This document shows positions 27,802 through 36,271 of a stretch of DNA of 64,000 nucleotides, piece by piece (position 1 is the stretch's first letter; every line of letters begins with the position of its first letter). Both the position numbers and the translations under genes were made by a program. The notes under the pieces were generated by a model that saw only the letters and a list, made by a program, of their open reading frames with translations, ran no database searches and was not told the origin of the DNA. The stretch is from JAVJST01 sp040219295 (lineage in GTDB: Bacteria; Pseudomonadota; Alphaproteobacteria; Rhodospirillales; Casp-alpha2), in NCBI GenBank assembly GCA_040219295.1, contig JAVJST010000005.1, positions 186,001 to 250,000 on the forward strand. Reading direction: 5' to 3'.

Positions 27802-28416
27802 TTAGCGGCGAACCTTCTTGATGCCGGTAACCATGGGACGTATCAGGTTCTCACGTTTCCAGACAAGATAGAAGACCAGCGCCGCGACATGCAGCCCGAC
27901 GAGCCAGATCAGCACGCTCGAGCTGATCGCGTGGATCTCGTTGGCGGCGCGCACCACGGCGTCGGGCACCATGGAACTGAGCGGTCCGCCGTCGAAGAAG
28001 TCGTCGGATTCGCTCATCAGGCCGCTGACCACCTGGACCGTCAGCGTGGCGAGCATCGCGAGAACCGATAATGCGCCAAGCGGATTGTGTCCGGCGACGC
28101 CGCTGGGGCGCCGGTCGGCAACATGCGCGAGGTAGTCGCGCACCGCCGCGGGCGTCGGCAGCAGCGCCTTGAAGCGGGCATGCGGCGGGCCGACGAATCC
28201 CCAGATCAGCCGGAATACCAGCAGGCCGCCGGTCGTGTAGCCGAGCCAGAAATGCCAGTTGATGGTCGAGAAGGTCATGTTCTCGCCGAGCAGCCAGCCA
28301 CTGGTCACGCAGATAACAAGCGACCAGTGGAAAAGACGGGTTGGAAGGTCCCAAACCCGTCTGTTCTCGTAGTCAGCCTCGTGTTCGGCGCTGTTGTCGA
28401 GCGGAAGAACGCTCAC
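27802..28416 (-). CDS. Diheme cytochrome b561-like membrane protein
   Basis: 204 residues with four membrane segments. Candidate heme ligands are the His in RLFHWSLV, NWHFWLGY, NEIHAISSS and GLHVAALVFY, the layout of the cytochrome b561 / NiFe-hydrogenase cytochrome b family. The gene starts 15 bases downstream of the cytochrome c' gene on the same strand, so electron transfer between the two at the inner membrane and periplasm is likely. Confidence 0.85.
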   Translation of the reverse strand: MSVLPLDNSAEHEADYENRRVWDLPTRLFHWSLVICVTSGWLLGENMTFSTINWHFWLGYTTGGLLVFRLIWGFVGPPHARFKALLPTPAAVRDYLAHVADRRPSGVAGHNPLGALSVLAMLATLTVQVVSGLMSESDDFFDGGPLSSMVPDAVVRAANEIHAISSSVLIWLVGLHVAALVFYLVWKRENLIRPMVTGIKKVRR

Positions 28417-28431
28417 GGTACTGCGCCGCGA

Positions 28432-28920
28432 TCAGAAGTCCTTGGCGCGGAAGTCGTCGTGGCAACCCTTGCAGGCGCCGCCGAGCGCCCCGGCGTTGGC
28501 CTGGATGCCCTCGACACCGGCACCGGCGAAATCGGCCATGTCGGCGGTCGCTTTCTTGAAAGCCGCGACCTTCTCGGTGACGGCCGGCCAGGTATCCCAG
28601 ATCGCCTTCAGCGCGCGCGTCTTGCCGGGCATTTCCTCTTTCGAGGTCCCGGCGGCCCATAGCGCCGAAGTGTCCATGCTGCTGAGAAGCACGAGATTGT
28701 CTGCAGCGGTCTGCGCCTTGTCGGCGTCATAGGCGACATCGCCCTTGGCCATGCCGAACAGCGTGCCGGCGTTGAGGAGGACAAGCTGGAAGTAGCCCTG
28801 GCGGGCCTTGACCACACCCTCGAGCGGGTCGGCGGCCTGGACACCGGGCGACGTTGCGACGGCGAGCGCCAGCAGGGCCGGAACGATCAGCGCGGCTTTC
28901 AAAGACTGTTGGAGAGACAT
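28432..28920 (-). CDS. Cytochrome c' (periplasmic)
   Basis: 162 residues from ATG 28920 (GAGG eight bases upstream; the Met two codons earlier is too close to it). Signal peptide MSLQQSLKAALIVPALLALAV with cleavage near VQA. A four-helix body ends in the single heme motif CKGCHDDFRAKDF at the C-terminus, the cytochrome c' hallmark with pentacoordinate heme. These proteins bind NO and protect against nitrosative stress. Cotranscribed with the cytochrome b561-like gene. Confidence 0.9.
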   Translation of the reverse strand: MSLQQSLKAALIVPALLALAVATSPGVQAADPLEGVVKARQGYFQLVLLNAGTLFGMAKGDVAYDADKAQTAADNLVLLSSMDTSALWAAGTSKEEMPGKTRALKAIWDTWPAVTEKVAAFKKATADMADFAGAGVEGIQANAGALGGACKGCHDDFRAKDF

Positions 28921-29117
28921 CGACATGACCTCGTTGTTGTTCAGATGGGGGGTCGTTTCTCGGGACGGTTTCACACGAATGCTAACCCGGCACCCGGATG
29001 ATGAGAAGCCGCCGCCGTGCCCGTGGTATCCCTGACGACTTCACATTTGCGTGACCATGGCGCCTCGGGACGATATACAAGGCGCAAACCTTCCACCTAC
29101 CGTAAGGAAAATCCAGA

Positions 29118-29618
29118 ATGTTCAATTCTTTCAAATTATTGGCGGTAGTTCTTGGCCTGTTGTTCGGCTCGTTTTCCGGCGACTGGGCGATGGCCCACGA
29201 CGTAACGACGGACGGTATCATGATCCACCACCCGTGGGCGCGGGCATCCGCCGGGCATGCCAAGACCGGCGCCGCCTACATGGAAATCATGGTCACGGGC
29301 GATAGCGCCGACCGTCTCGTCGCGATCGAGACCGGCGTCGCCGACCGCGCCGAGATCCATGCCCACGCTGCCGTCGATGGTGTCATGAAGATGATGAAGC
29401 TCGACGGCGCCGACGTTTCGCCGGGCGAGCCCGCGATCTTCAAGCCGGGCGGACTGCACGTCATGCTGTTCGGCCTCAAGGCGCCGCTCAAGGAGGGCGA
29501 ATCGTTCCCGATGACCCTGATCTTCGAGAAAGCCGGCCGGGTCGACGTCATCGTCGCGGTCGAGCCCATCGGCACGACCGGGGGCAGTCACGACATGCAC
29601 CAGGGCCACGGCAGCTGA
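29118..29618 (+). CDS. PCu(A)C-type periplasmic copper chaperone
   Basis: 166 residues with signal peptide (FKLLAVVLGLLFGSFSG, cleavage near AMA). The Cu(I) site motif is visible as EIHAH...VMKM...GGLHVMLFGL, the H(M)x10Mx21HxM pattern. A His/Met-rich tail (GGSHDMHQGHG) can bind additional copper. It delivers copper to cytochrome oxidase or SenC-type partners. Divergent from the cytochrome c' gene across 197 bases. Confidence 0.92.
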   Translation: MFNSFKLLAVVLGLLFGSFSGDWAMAHDVTTDGIMIHHPWARASAGHAKTGAAYMEIMVTGDSADRLVAIETGVADRAEIHAHAAVDGVMKMMKLDGADVSPGEPAIFKPGGLHVMLFGLKAPLKEGESFPMTLIFEKAGRVDVIVAVEPIGTTGGSHDMHQGHGS

Positions 29619-29704
29619 ATCGCCACCCGGTGTCGTGCCAGGCGTCGTGAATGCGACAGATCGGGGCGTCTCCAGATTGACGCTGAATACGGGTCGTGAT
29701 TAAA

Positions 29705-29912
29705 GTTTCGTGACGGTTTCCCCATGAAGGGCGACAAAGCCTGGGGATGAAAAGGGAACACGGAGGAATCGACCCCAGAGGGGATTCCGGGCCGTGGCTG
29801 CCCCCGCAACTGTCAGCGGCGAGTGCCGTTCGTGATGGTCACTGGAATGCCCCTCGGGGTCCGGGAAGGCCGAACGGCGCGATGAACCGCTAGCCAGGAG
29901 ACCTGCCGTCGC
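29705..29912 (+). promoter_or_regulatory. Cobalamin (B12) riboswitch
   Basis: This occupies most of the 391-base gap between the copper chaperone and cbtB. Conserved blocks are present in order: GGTTTCCCC near 29715, the AAAGGGAACACGG element near 29751-29763, the B12 box GCTGCCCCCGCAACTGT at 29797-29813, then CACTGG, CGGGAAGGCCG, and the closing GAACCGCTAGCCAGGAGACCTGCC at about 29884-29907. It should repress cbtBA when adenosylcobalamin is abundant. Confidence 0.95.
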
Positions 29913-30009
29913 ATGTCATCGCCTGCTTCAGGGACGGGGCGTCCCGGGGCCGGAACCATCCGTTGGCGGTGATCGGATAAGACACACTGTGACCAATGGA
30001 GTACTGACC

Positions 30010-30189
30010 ATGACGAACAAGACAGAAACGCAGCAGGTTTCCGTTGCCGCCCTCGACCGGGCCGCACCGGCCATGATCGCCTTCCTCTTCGGCGTCTTCC
30101 TGATCTGGGGCACGGGCTTCGCCCAACCCGCCGAACTCCACAACGCGGCGCACGACGGCCGCCACAGCTTCGCGATGCCCTGCCACTAG
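30010..30189 (+). CDS. cbtB: CbtB, small subunit of cobalt transporter
   Basis: 59 residues with one membrane helix (PAMIAFLFGVFLIWGTGF) and a C-terminal His cluster (HNAAHDGRHSFAMPCH) matching the CbtB metal-binding tail. ATG 30010 has TGGAG shortly upstream. It is directly downstream of a cobalamin riboswitch and upstream of cbtA, the canonical context for B12-controlled cobalt uptake. Confidence 0.93.
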   Translation: MTNKTETQQVSVAALDRAAPAMIAFLFGVFLIWGTGFAQPAELHNAAHDGRHSFAMPCH

Positions 30190-30321
30190 TCCGTGGCATT
30201 GACCGACTGACCTGACCTTATCGCGACGGCCTCGCTGAGCGTCGGCGGCCGGGATCCATCCCGGACCGTTCCGGCTGCTCTGTGCCGGCCGCAAAGAGTG
30301 GATTTCGAGGGGGAACCCATC

Positions 30322-31029
30322 ATGATCATCAAACTGTTGAAGACCGCGCTGGTTGCCGGTCTGGTCGCCGGCGTCTTCGGCTGGACGCTGCAGATGGCGC
30401 TGACCACGCCGATCATCATCGCCGCCGAGGCATACGAGGATGCGCCCGCCGACGGCGCCGCCGGCGGCGAAACGCACACACACGAAGACGGCAGCGAGCA
30501 CGTGCACGACGCCGAGGCCTGGGCGCCCGAAGACGGCATCGAGCGTCACGCCTTTACCCTGCTGACGTCGGTTCTGTTCGGCGTCGGTTTCGCCGCGATC
30601 CTGGCGGCGTGCTACCTGATGAACGGCTCTGCCAATGTCGGATGGCGCCGCGGCCTGGTGTGGGGATTGCTCGGCTACGCCGCCGTATTTCTCGCCCCGG
30701 CGCTCGGCCTGCCGCCCGAACTGCCGGGCATGGCGGCCGCCGACCTGATGGCGCGCCAGGGCTGGTGGCTGGCTGCGGTGGTGCTGACCGCAGGCGGCCT
30801 GATCGCGCTGATCAAGGGGCAGTCGATGGCGCTTCGCCTGCTGGGGCTCGTGCTCATCGTTGCGCCGCATGCCTGGGGCGCGCCGCACGCCGGCTACTAT
30901 TCGGACGGCCCGCCCGCGGAACTTGCCGCGCACTTCGCGGTCGCCTCGCTGGTCAGCGTCGCGCTGTTCTGGATGATGCTCGGCGCGGCCTCGGGCTGGG
31001 CCTGGGACCGCTTCAATCGGGCTGCCTGA
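30322..31029 (+). CDS. cbtA: CbtA, cobalt transporter membrane subunit
   Basis: 235 residues from ATG 30322 with GAGGGGG upstream. Five to six membrane segments, with a His/Glu-rich loop after the first (THTHEDGSEHVHDAE, residues about 48-62) that resembles the CbtA metal-gathering segment. With CbtB it is predicted to import cobalt for B12 synthesis. The 3' end overlaps the convergent RidA gene by 17 bases. Confidence 0.93.
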   Translation: MIIKLLKTALVAGLVAGVFGWTLQMALTTPIIIAAEAYEDAPADGAAGGETHTHEDGSEHVHDAEAWAPEDGIERHAFTLLTSVLFGVGFAAILAACYLMNGSANVGWRRGLVWGLLGYAAVFLAPALGLPPELPGMAAADLMARQGWWLAAVVLTAGGLIALIKGQSMALRLLGLVLIVAPHAWGAPHAGYYSDGPPAELAAHFAVASLVSVALFWMMLGAASGWAWDRFNRAA

Positions 31030-31432
31030 AGCGTTCGTCCGGCACCACGGCGATCACGGCGATCTCGACCAGCAGGCGTTCGTCGACCAGCGACGCGACC
31101 CTGACCGCGGTCGACGTGGTCGCGCCGCGGGCCGGCATGCGCCGTTCGCGAACCTCGCGGATCGCCGGCAGGTCGTCCTGGCGGACGTAAAAGAGCGTGG
31201 TCGAGACGATATCGTCGAGCGTGCCGCCGATCGCCGCCAGCACCTTCTCGATGTTGTCGAGCGCAAAGTCGGTCTGCGCCGTCGGATCGTTCTCGCCGAT
31301 AACGGTCATGGATGGGTCCCAGGCGACCTGTCCGGTCAGGTGAACGCGCCGGCCCGCGGGCTCGACGACGGCCTGGCTGAACGGGAAGTCGTCGCCCCAG
31401 ACCTCGGGCGTATTGACGAGAATGGCGGTCAT
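31013..31432 (-). CDS. RidA/YjgF-family protein
   Basis: 139 residues, one RidA domain. VHLTGQVAWDP, TDFALDNIEKVLAAIGGTLDDIV and the RVASLVDERLLVEIAVIAV end are family hallmarks; however the usual catalytic Arg context differs slightly (STAVRVASL). RidA proteins hydrolyse reactive enamine/imine intermediates of amino-acid metabolism. GGAGG lies close upstream of ATG 31432. Confidence 0.9.
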   Translation of the reverse strand: MTAILVNTPEVWGDDFPFSQAVVEPAGRRVHLTGQVAWDPSMTVIGENDPTAQTDFALDNIEKVLAAIGGTLDDIVSTTLFYVRQDDLPAIREVRERRMPARGATTSTAVRVASLVDERLLVEIAVIAVVPDERFRQPD

Positions 31433-31650
31433 GCTTGGCTCCTCCGTGTCGGGTGTTCGTGCGTCGCGTCACCCTAACGGTCGCCGCCGCCCGCCGCCTA
31501 TCCGAAAGTTGGCGTTGAATTCGGGGCGACAGGTGTCACAGGTCAATGGCGAAGGCGGACCGAACCGATTAGGGTTGAGCCACGTACTGTGGGTCGGATC
31601 AACGCGGGACGTTTGCACAGAAGCTCAGCGAGGAGAACGGGGGGACCGTC

Positions 31651-32391
31651 ATGAACGACAACGCCATCTCGGACGGCCAGCAGGTCCGTTGCTTCATCCG
31701 CGCCCACGGCGCAGGTGCGCTGGCGAGCGTCGATCCCGGTCACGGTGGCGCGCCGTCAAACGCATTGGTGACCTATGCCTGCGATTTCGACGGCTCGCCG
31801 CTCTTCCTGTTCTCGACGCTGTCCGAGCACACCCGCAACCTCGCCAAGGACAAGCGCGCCGCGCTGCTGGTCGAGGCCGCCAAGGGGCGCCGCAACCCGC
31901 AGACCGGACCGCGTGTCACGCTCGCGGGCACGGTGGCGAAGTTGCCGGCGAGGGATATCGAGGCGGCACGCGCCCGGTTTCTCGCGCGGCACCCGGACGC
32001 CGCGCTCTATGCCGGGTTCGGCGACTTCGCGTTTTATCGGATGACGGTCGAGCGCGTGCACTGGGTCGGCGGCTTCGCGCAGGCACGCTGGATCCCGGCG
32101 AAACGGGTCATGATCCGGGACAAGGCGGCAATAGCGGCCATCGCCGAGGCCGCACCCGGTGTCATCGAACACATGAATGCCGACCACGCCGACGCCATCG
32201 ATCTCTGCGCGCGGGTCCTGCTCGGGCGCAAGGGTGCGGGCTGGCGCCTGACCGGGATCGATCCCGACGGCTGCGACCTCCGGCTCGGCGCGCGCACCGC
32301 GCGTCTCGATTTCGACGAGATGGCGTCGGATGCCGGCGACTGCCGGACGCAGCTCGTGACGCTCACGAAGCGCGCCCGTGCGACGGGCTAG
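31651..32391 (+). CDS. HugZ-like pyridoxamine oxidase-fold heme/FMN protein with DUF2470
   Basis: 246 residues. The N-terminal split-barrel FMN-binding fold is indicated by GALASVDPGHGGAPSNALVTYACDFDGSPLFLFSTLSEHTRNLA-like sequence (residues about 21-65), and the C-terminal part has the DUF2470 signature VIEHMNADHADAIDLCAR. The pair is typical of HugZ heme oxygenases and related proteins used for heme iron utilisation. No heme transporter is present nearby, so an FMN-dependent role is also possible. Confidence 0.87.
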   Translation: MNDNAISDGQQVRCFIRAHGAGALASVDPGHGGAPSNALVTYACDFDGSPLFLFSTLSEHTRNLAKDKRAALLVEAAKGRRNPQTGPRVTLAGTVAKLPARDIEAARARFLARHPDAALYAGFGDFAFYRMTVERVHWVGGFAQARWIPAKRVMIRDKAAIAAIAEAAPGVIEHMNADHADAIDLCARVLLGRKGAGWRLTGIDPDGCDLRLGARTARLDFDEMASDAGDCRTQLVTLTKRARATG

Positions 32392-32473
32392 TTTCGTATC
32401 ATCAACGGTTTTCACTCTCGAGTTTCCTGATATCATGCCCGTTAGTCCGAGGGGAGCGGATGGGACGGAGTAC

Positions 32474-32863
32474 GTGGTTGGTTCCACTAAGATCCTGATC
32501 GTCGAGGACGATGATCGTATGCTGGCCCTGCTGGACGTCATGCTCGAGATGCGTGGCTACGTGAGCGTGCACGCGAAAAATTTCGAAGATGCCATCAAGG
32601 CGGTAAAGCGCCACAATTTCGCGTACGTGATCGCCGACATTTTCATGTCGGGGATGGGCGGTATCGAGGGTATTCGCCAGCTCAAGCGGCTCGACCCGTT
32701 TATCCCGGTGATGGCGGTGTCGGGCGGCTGGGACGAGATAACCGGCGAAAGGACCGTCGAGGCGGCCCAGGCGGTCGGCGCCGATGCGGCGCTGGCCAAG
32801 CCGTTCAGCGAGGATAGCTTCGAGATCGCCTTCGAGCGGCTGAAGTCCAGCGGAATCACCTGA
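32474..32863 (+). CDS. REC-only response regulator, first of a tandem pair
   Basis: 129 residues from GTG 32474, which makes it exactly the same length as its tandem copy; the frame is open further upstream (ATG 32435). Acidic EDDD, phospho-Asp D55 in IADIFMSGMGG and Lys in LAKPFS are intact. The stretch GMGGIEGIRQ to AVSGGWD is nearly identical in the next gene, so this is a recent duplication. No output domain. Confidence 0.85.
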   Translation: MVGSTKILIVEDDDRMLALLDVMLEMRGYVSVHAKNFEDAIKAVKRHNFAYVIADIFMSGMGGIEGIRQLKRLDPFIPVMAVSGGWDEITGERTVEAAQAVGADAALAKPFSEDSFEIAFERLKSSGIT

Positions 32864-32952
32864 CCGGCGCTTCAAGACACTCAAGCGGTTGAAAACAATA
32901 CGCCTTCTGGTACTCTTTTGGCGACTCTAACGATTCGAGGGGTACGCGGCCC

Positions 32953-33342
32953 ATGGTCGAGTCCGCCAAGGTCCTGATTATCGACGATGACGAAGTCATG
33001 CTCGACGTGCTTGAGGTGATGATCGCCCAGCGCGGCTATACGTGCGTCCGCGCGACCAGTTACGAGAACGCGATGGAATCGGTGAAACGCAACAACTTCG
33101 CCTTCATCATCGCCGACATCTTCATGGCCGGCATGGGCGGCATCGAAGGTATCCGCCAGATCAAGCGACTCGACCCGTTCATTCCCGTGATGGCCGTATC
33201 CGGCGGCTGGGATTCGATGTCGGCCGAGAAGACCGTCGAGGCGGCGCAGGCCGTCGGCGCCGATACCGGTCTCGCCAAGCCGTTCAGCACCGAGAGCTTC
33301 ACGGAAGCCTTCGACAGGCTTCGAGAAAGCTCAATCACCTGA
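32953..33342 (+). CDS. REC-only response regulator, second of the tandem pair
   Basis: 129 residues, ATG start MVESAKVLIIDDDE, D55 in IADIFMAGMGG and Lys in LAKPFS. It shares about two-thirds of its residues with its upstream neighbour, including GMGGIEGIRQ and KRLDPFIPVMAVSGGWD. The pair may receive signals from one kinase with different partners. Separated from the first copy by 89 bases and followed by a third, more distant REC gene. Confidence 0.87.
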   Translation: MVESAKVLIIDDDEVMLDVLEVMIAQRGYTCVRATSYENAMESVKRNNFAFIIADIFMAGMGGIEGIRQIKRLDPFIPVMAVSGGWDSMSAEKTVEAAQAVGADTGLAKPFSTESFTEAFDRLRESSIT

Positions 33343-33403
33343 AGATCGGAACCTGGTTTGCATCGGCCGGGCCTGACAGACGGGCTCCTTGGGAAGCAAC
33401 AGT

Positions 33404-33802
33404 TTGGTCAACACTCCACCTGCCCAGGTTCTTGTCGTCGATGACGATCCCGATTTTCGTCTGATCGTCGTTTCAATCCTCAATGGATTGGGAGTCGATC
33501 GACCCTTGGAGGCTCGCCACGGCCGTGAGGGCGTGGCCCTTTACCAAAGACACAAACCGCGCTTGGTCTTCCTCGACATGTACATGCCAGGCGGGATGGA
33601 CGGCATGGAAACGCTGCGTCAAATTCTCGCGTACGACAATCTGGCGAACGTTGTGATGCTGACCGCGAGCAGCAACAACTATGTGTATGACGACGCCATC
33701 TGGGGCGGTGCCCGGGGGTTCATAACCAAGGGCGGTCCGGGCACCGACTTGGCCGGCGCGATCCGCCAATCCGTCTCCATGGTGTTGGCGCCGCAGGGCT
33801 GA
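33404..33802 (+). CDS. REC-only response regulator
   Basis: 132 residues from TTG 33404 (or TTG 33389, five codons upstream). Receiver marks are VVDDDPDF and phospho-Asp in VFLDMYMPGGMDG; the usual KP dipeptide is replaced by KG (GFITKGGPG). It is less related to the tandem pair. Its stop is followed within two bases by an inverted repeat at 33804-33839, so transcription probably ends there. Confidence 0.82.
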   Translation: MVNTPPAQVLVVDDDPDFRLIVVSILNGLGVDRPLEARHGREGVALYQRHKPRLVFLDMYMPGGMDGMETLRQILAYDNLANVVMLTASSNNYVYDDAIWGGARGFITKGGPGTDLAGAIRQSVSMVLAPQG

Positions 33803-33803
33803 C

Positions 33804-33839
33804 CGCGTTCCAGAGCCGGTATCGCCGCGCTGGAACGCG
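33804..33839 (+). terminator. Perfect 10-bp inverted repeat, likely hairpin terminator
   Basis: CGCGTTCCAG at 33804-33813 pairs perfectly with CTGGAACGCG at 33830-33839 across a 16-base loop. It begins two bases after the REC gene stop. There is no T-run behind it, so it may be Rho-assisted or stabilise the 3' end. Confidence 0.5.
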
Positions 33840-33984
33840 TGACCCTAACAGGCTATTGAACGCCCCTCGGCGCACCCTTAAAGTTTCAACCTCATGGGCG
33901 TGGGGATGATGAACACCAGACCGGCGAAAAGCTGGCCGCCTGCGCCTGATTGCGGCACTCAAGAAGGATATCGAGGACAAGACG

Positions 33985-35592
33985 TTGAAGGACGTGGGAC
34001 ATGTGATCAGCAGCCATGGACTGGACAACCATGGGCTGGGCGGCAACGGAACCGCATTCTGGAATCTGAACGCGGCTCGCCTCTATGAAGAGTCGCTCCG
34101 GCGCGGCGAGACCAATCTCGCCGCCGGCGGCGCGCTTGTCGCGCTGACCGGCCAGCATACCGGGCGTTCGCCCAACGACCGTTTTGTCGTCGACGACGAG
34201 GCGATTCACGACGACATCTGGTGGGGCAATGTCAATCGTCCGATCTCGCCGGCGCACTTCGACGAGCTGCTTGCCAAGATGCAGGCCCACCTCGGCAAGG
34301 GCGACGTGTTCGTGCAGGATTGTTACGCAGGGGCCGATCCGACCTACCGCCTGCCGGTCCGCGTGGTCACCGAGAATGCCTGGCACAATCTGTTTGCGCG
34401 GAACATGTTCATTCAGCCGGCCGATAGCGAACTGGGCGCGTTCGAGCCGCAGTTCACCGTGCTACAGGCGCCGTCGCTCGAGGCCGATCCGGCCGCCGAC
34501 GGCACCACCTCCGGCACCTTCATCGTCGTCAACCTGACCAGGCGCCTGATCCTGGTCGGTGGTTCGGCCTACGCTGGCGAGATCAAGAAATCGATCTTCT
34601 CGGTGATGAACTACCTGCTGCCGCCGCAGGACGTCCTGCCGATGCACTGTTCCGCGAACATCGGCGCCGACGGCAGCTCGGCGATCTTCTTCGGGCTCTC
34701 GGGCACCGGCAAGACGACGCTCTCGGCCGACGCCTCGCGCCAGCTGGTCGGCGACGACGAGCACGGCTGGGGCCCGGACGGCGTGTTCAACTTCGAGGGC
34801 GGCTGCTACGCCAAGACCATCAACCTGACGGCGGAAGCGGAGCCCGAGATATTCGCGACGACGTCGCGGTTCGGCTCGATCGTCGAAAACGTGATGATGG
34901 ACGAGAATACGCGGACCTTCGATTTCTTCGACACCACGTACTCGGAGAACGGCCGGGTGTCCTACGACATCTCGGAGATTCCCAATGCCTCGCCCGACGG
35001 CCGCGCCGGACATCCGAAGAACATCATGATGCTGACCTGCGACGCCTTCGGCGTGCTGCCGCCGATCAGCCAGCTCACGCCTGAGCAGGCGATGTATCAT
35101 TTTCTGTCCGGTTACACGGCGAAGGTCGCCGGTACCGAACGCGGCCTCAAGGAGCCGGCGGCGACCTTCTCGACGTGTTTCGGCGCGCCGTTCATGCCGC
35201 GACATCCGACGGTCTACGCCCGTCTGCTCGGCGACAAGATGGCCCAGCACGGCGCCAAGTGCTGGCTGGTCAATACCGGCTGGTCGGGTGGCGGTTACGG
35301 TGCCGGCGAGCGGATGCGCATCGCCCATACCCGTGCCATGGTCAACGCCGCGCTCGACGGCAAGCTCGACAGTGTCGAGTTCGTGGCCGACCCGAACTTT
35401 GGCGTGTTGGTGCCGAGTGCGTGCCCGAACGTGCCGTCGGAGGTTCTCGCGCCGCGCAACACGTGGGGCGATGTCTCGGCCTACGACGACCAGGCGCGCG
35501 ACCTGACGCGGCGGTTCGAGAAGAACTTCGAACAGTTCGAAGGACAAGTCGGCGACGCGGTCAAGGCGGCCGCCATCCGGGCGGCGGCATAG
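33985..35592 (+). CDS. pckA: ATP-dependent phosphoenolpyruvate carboxykinase
   Basis: 535 residues from TTG 33985. GLSGTGKT (kinase P-loop, residues 237-244) is preceded by MHCSANIG, and DEHGWG, GCYAKTINL and YTAKVAGTE complete the ATP-PEPCK signature. It converts oxaloacetate and ATP to PEP for gluconeogenesis. In many alphaproteobacteria pckA sits beside chvI/chvG; here it is about 22 kb away. Confidence 0.96.
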   Translation: MKDVGHVISSHGLDNHGLGGNGTAFWNLNAARLYEESLRRGETNLAAGGALVALTGQHTGRSPNDRFVVDDEAIHDDIWWGNVNRPISPAHFDELLAKMQAHLGKGDVFVQDCYAGADPTYRLPVRVVTENAWHNLFARNMFIQPADSELGAFEPQFTVLQAPSLEADPAADGTTSGTFIVVNLTRRLILVGGSAYAGEIKKSIFSVMNYLLPPQDVLPMHCSANIGADGSSAIFFGLSGTGKTTLSADASRQLVGDDEHGWGPDGVFNFEGGCYAKTINLTAEAEPEIFATTSRFGSIVENVMMDENTRTFDFFDTTYSENGRVSYDISEIPNASPDGRAGHPKNIMMLTCDAFGVLPPISQLTPEQAMYHFLSGYTAKVAGTERGLKEPAATFSTCFGAPFMPRHPTVYARLLGDKMAQHGAKCWLVNTGWSGGGYGAGERMRIAHTRAMVNAALDGKLDSVEFVADPNFGVLVPSACPNVPSEVLAPRNTWGDVSAYDDQARDLTRRFEKNFEQFEGQVGDAVKAAAIRAAA

Positions 35593-35597
35593 ACGCG

Positions 35598-36005
35598 ATG
35601 CGAACGGGGGGCTGCCAGTGCGGTAATCTTCGCTACGAGATCACCGCCGAGCCCCTCGACGTTTACGCCTGTCACTGCCGGGAATGCCAGAAGCAATCGG
35701 CGTCGGCGTTCGGCATCTCGGTGATCTTTCCGCGAGCCGAAGTGCGAATCATCAAGGGTGAGCCCAGAATCTGGACCCGTCCGACCGACAGCGGCAACAC
35801 CACGGACTGTTATTTCTGCCCCGATTGCGGCACGCGCATCATGCACGCCGGAACTTGGGACAGGAACTACACGGCGATCAAGGGCGGTAGCCTCGACGAG
35901 CCGCCCGACATGACCAGGGCCAAGCACATCTGGACCGACCGCACCCTCGCGGGCATCGCGATTCCGCCGGGCTGCGAGACCTGGCCGGGCGAGCCGGACG
36001 ACTAG
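35598..36005 (+). CDS. GFA-family (glutathione-dependent formaldehyde-activating type) zinc protein
   Basis: 135 residues starting 6 bases after the pckA stop. Zinc-binding Cys motifs CQCG, CHCREC and CPDC define the GFA/CENP-V fold. Activity is uncertain: related proteins add glutathione to formaldehyde or bind glutathione, and others have no known function. Position suggests cotranscription with pckA. Confidence 0.9.
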   Translation: MRTGGCQCGNLRYEITAEPLDVYACHCRECQKQSASAFGISVIFPRAEVRIIKGEPRIWTRPTDSGNTTDCYFCPDCGTRIMHAGTWDRNYTAIKGGSLDEPPDMTRAKHIWTDRTLAGIAIPPGCETWPGEPDD

Positions 36006-36271
36006 ATTGGTCCGTTCTGGTTTATAAATAGGTATAATCTATATTTCGTATATTCATTATCTATTGGACAGATGGTGCGACGCGCTAGTCTAGTAAACCG
36101 CCGTCAAGTCGCGATCGTCTGATTAGCGGGCGGTGCGGGAGGATTCCACTGTCAGCCGAAGGCAGGATTCGCTCGCTCAAGAGTCGATATCGGCTCGATG
36201 TATTGGTCAGGCTTCGGTATCAACGAAAACCTCGACCGTACGAACGAACAAAATGGGGAGCACGGAACGTC
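36006..36271. promoter_or_regulatory. Intergenic region with AT-rich promoter-like block before the ABC importer
   Basis: A clearly AT-rich block at about 36021-36065 contains TATAAT at 36033-36038, the best -10 match in the window, but no well-spaced -35. The remaining bases up to 36271 hold no gene; GGGGAG at about 36254 lies somewhat far from ATG 36272. This is a plausible start of the transporter operon. Confidence 0.45.
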
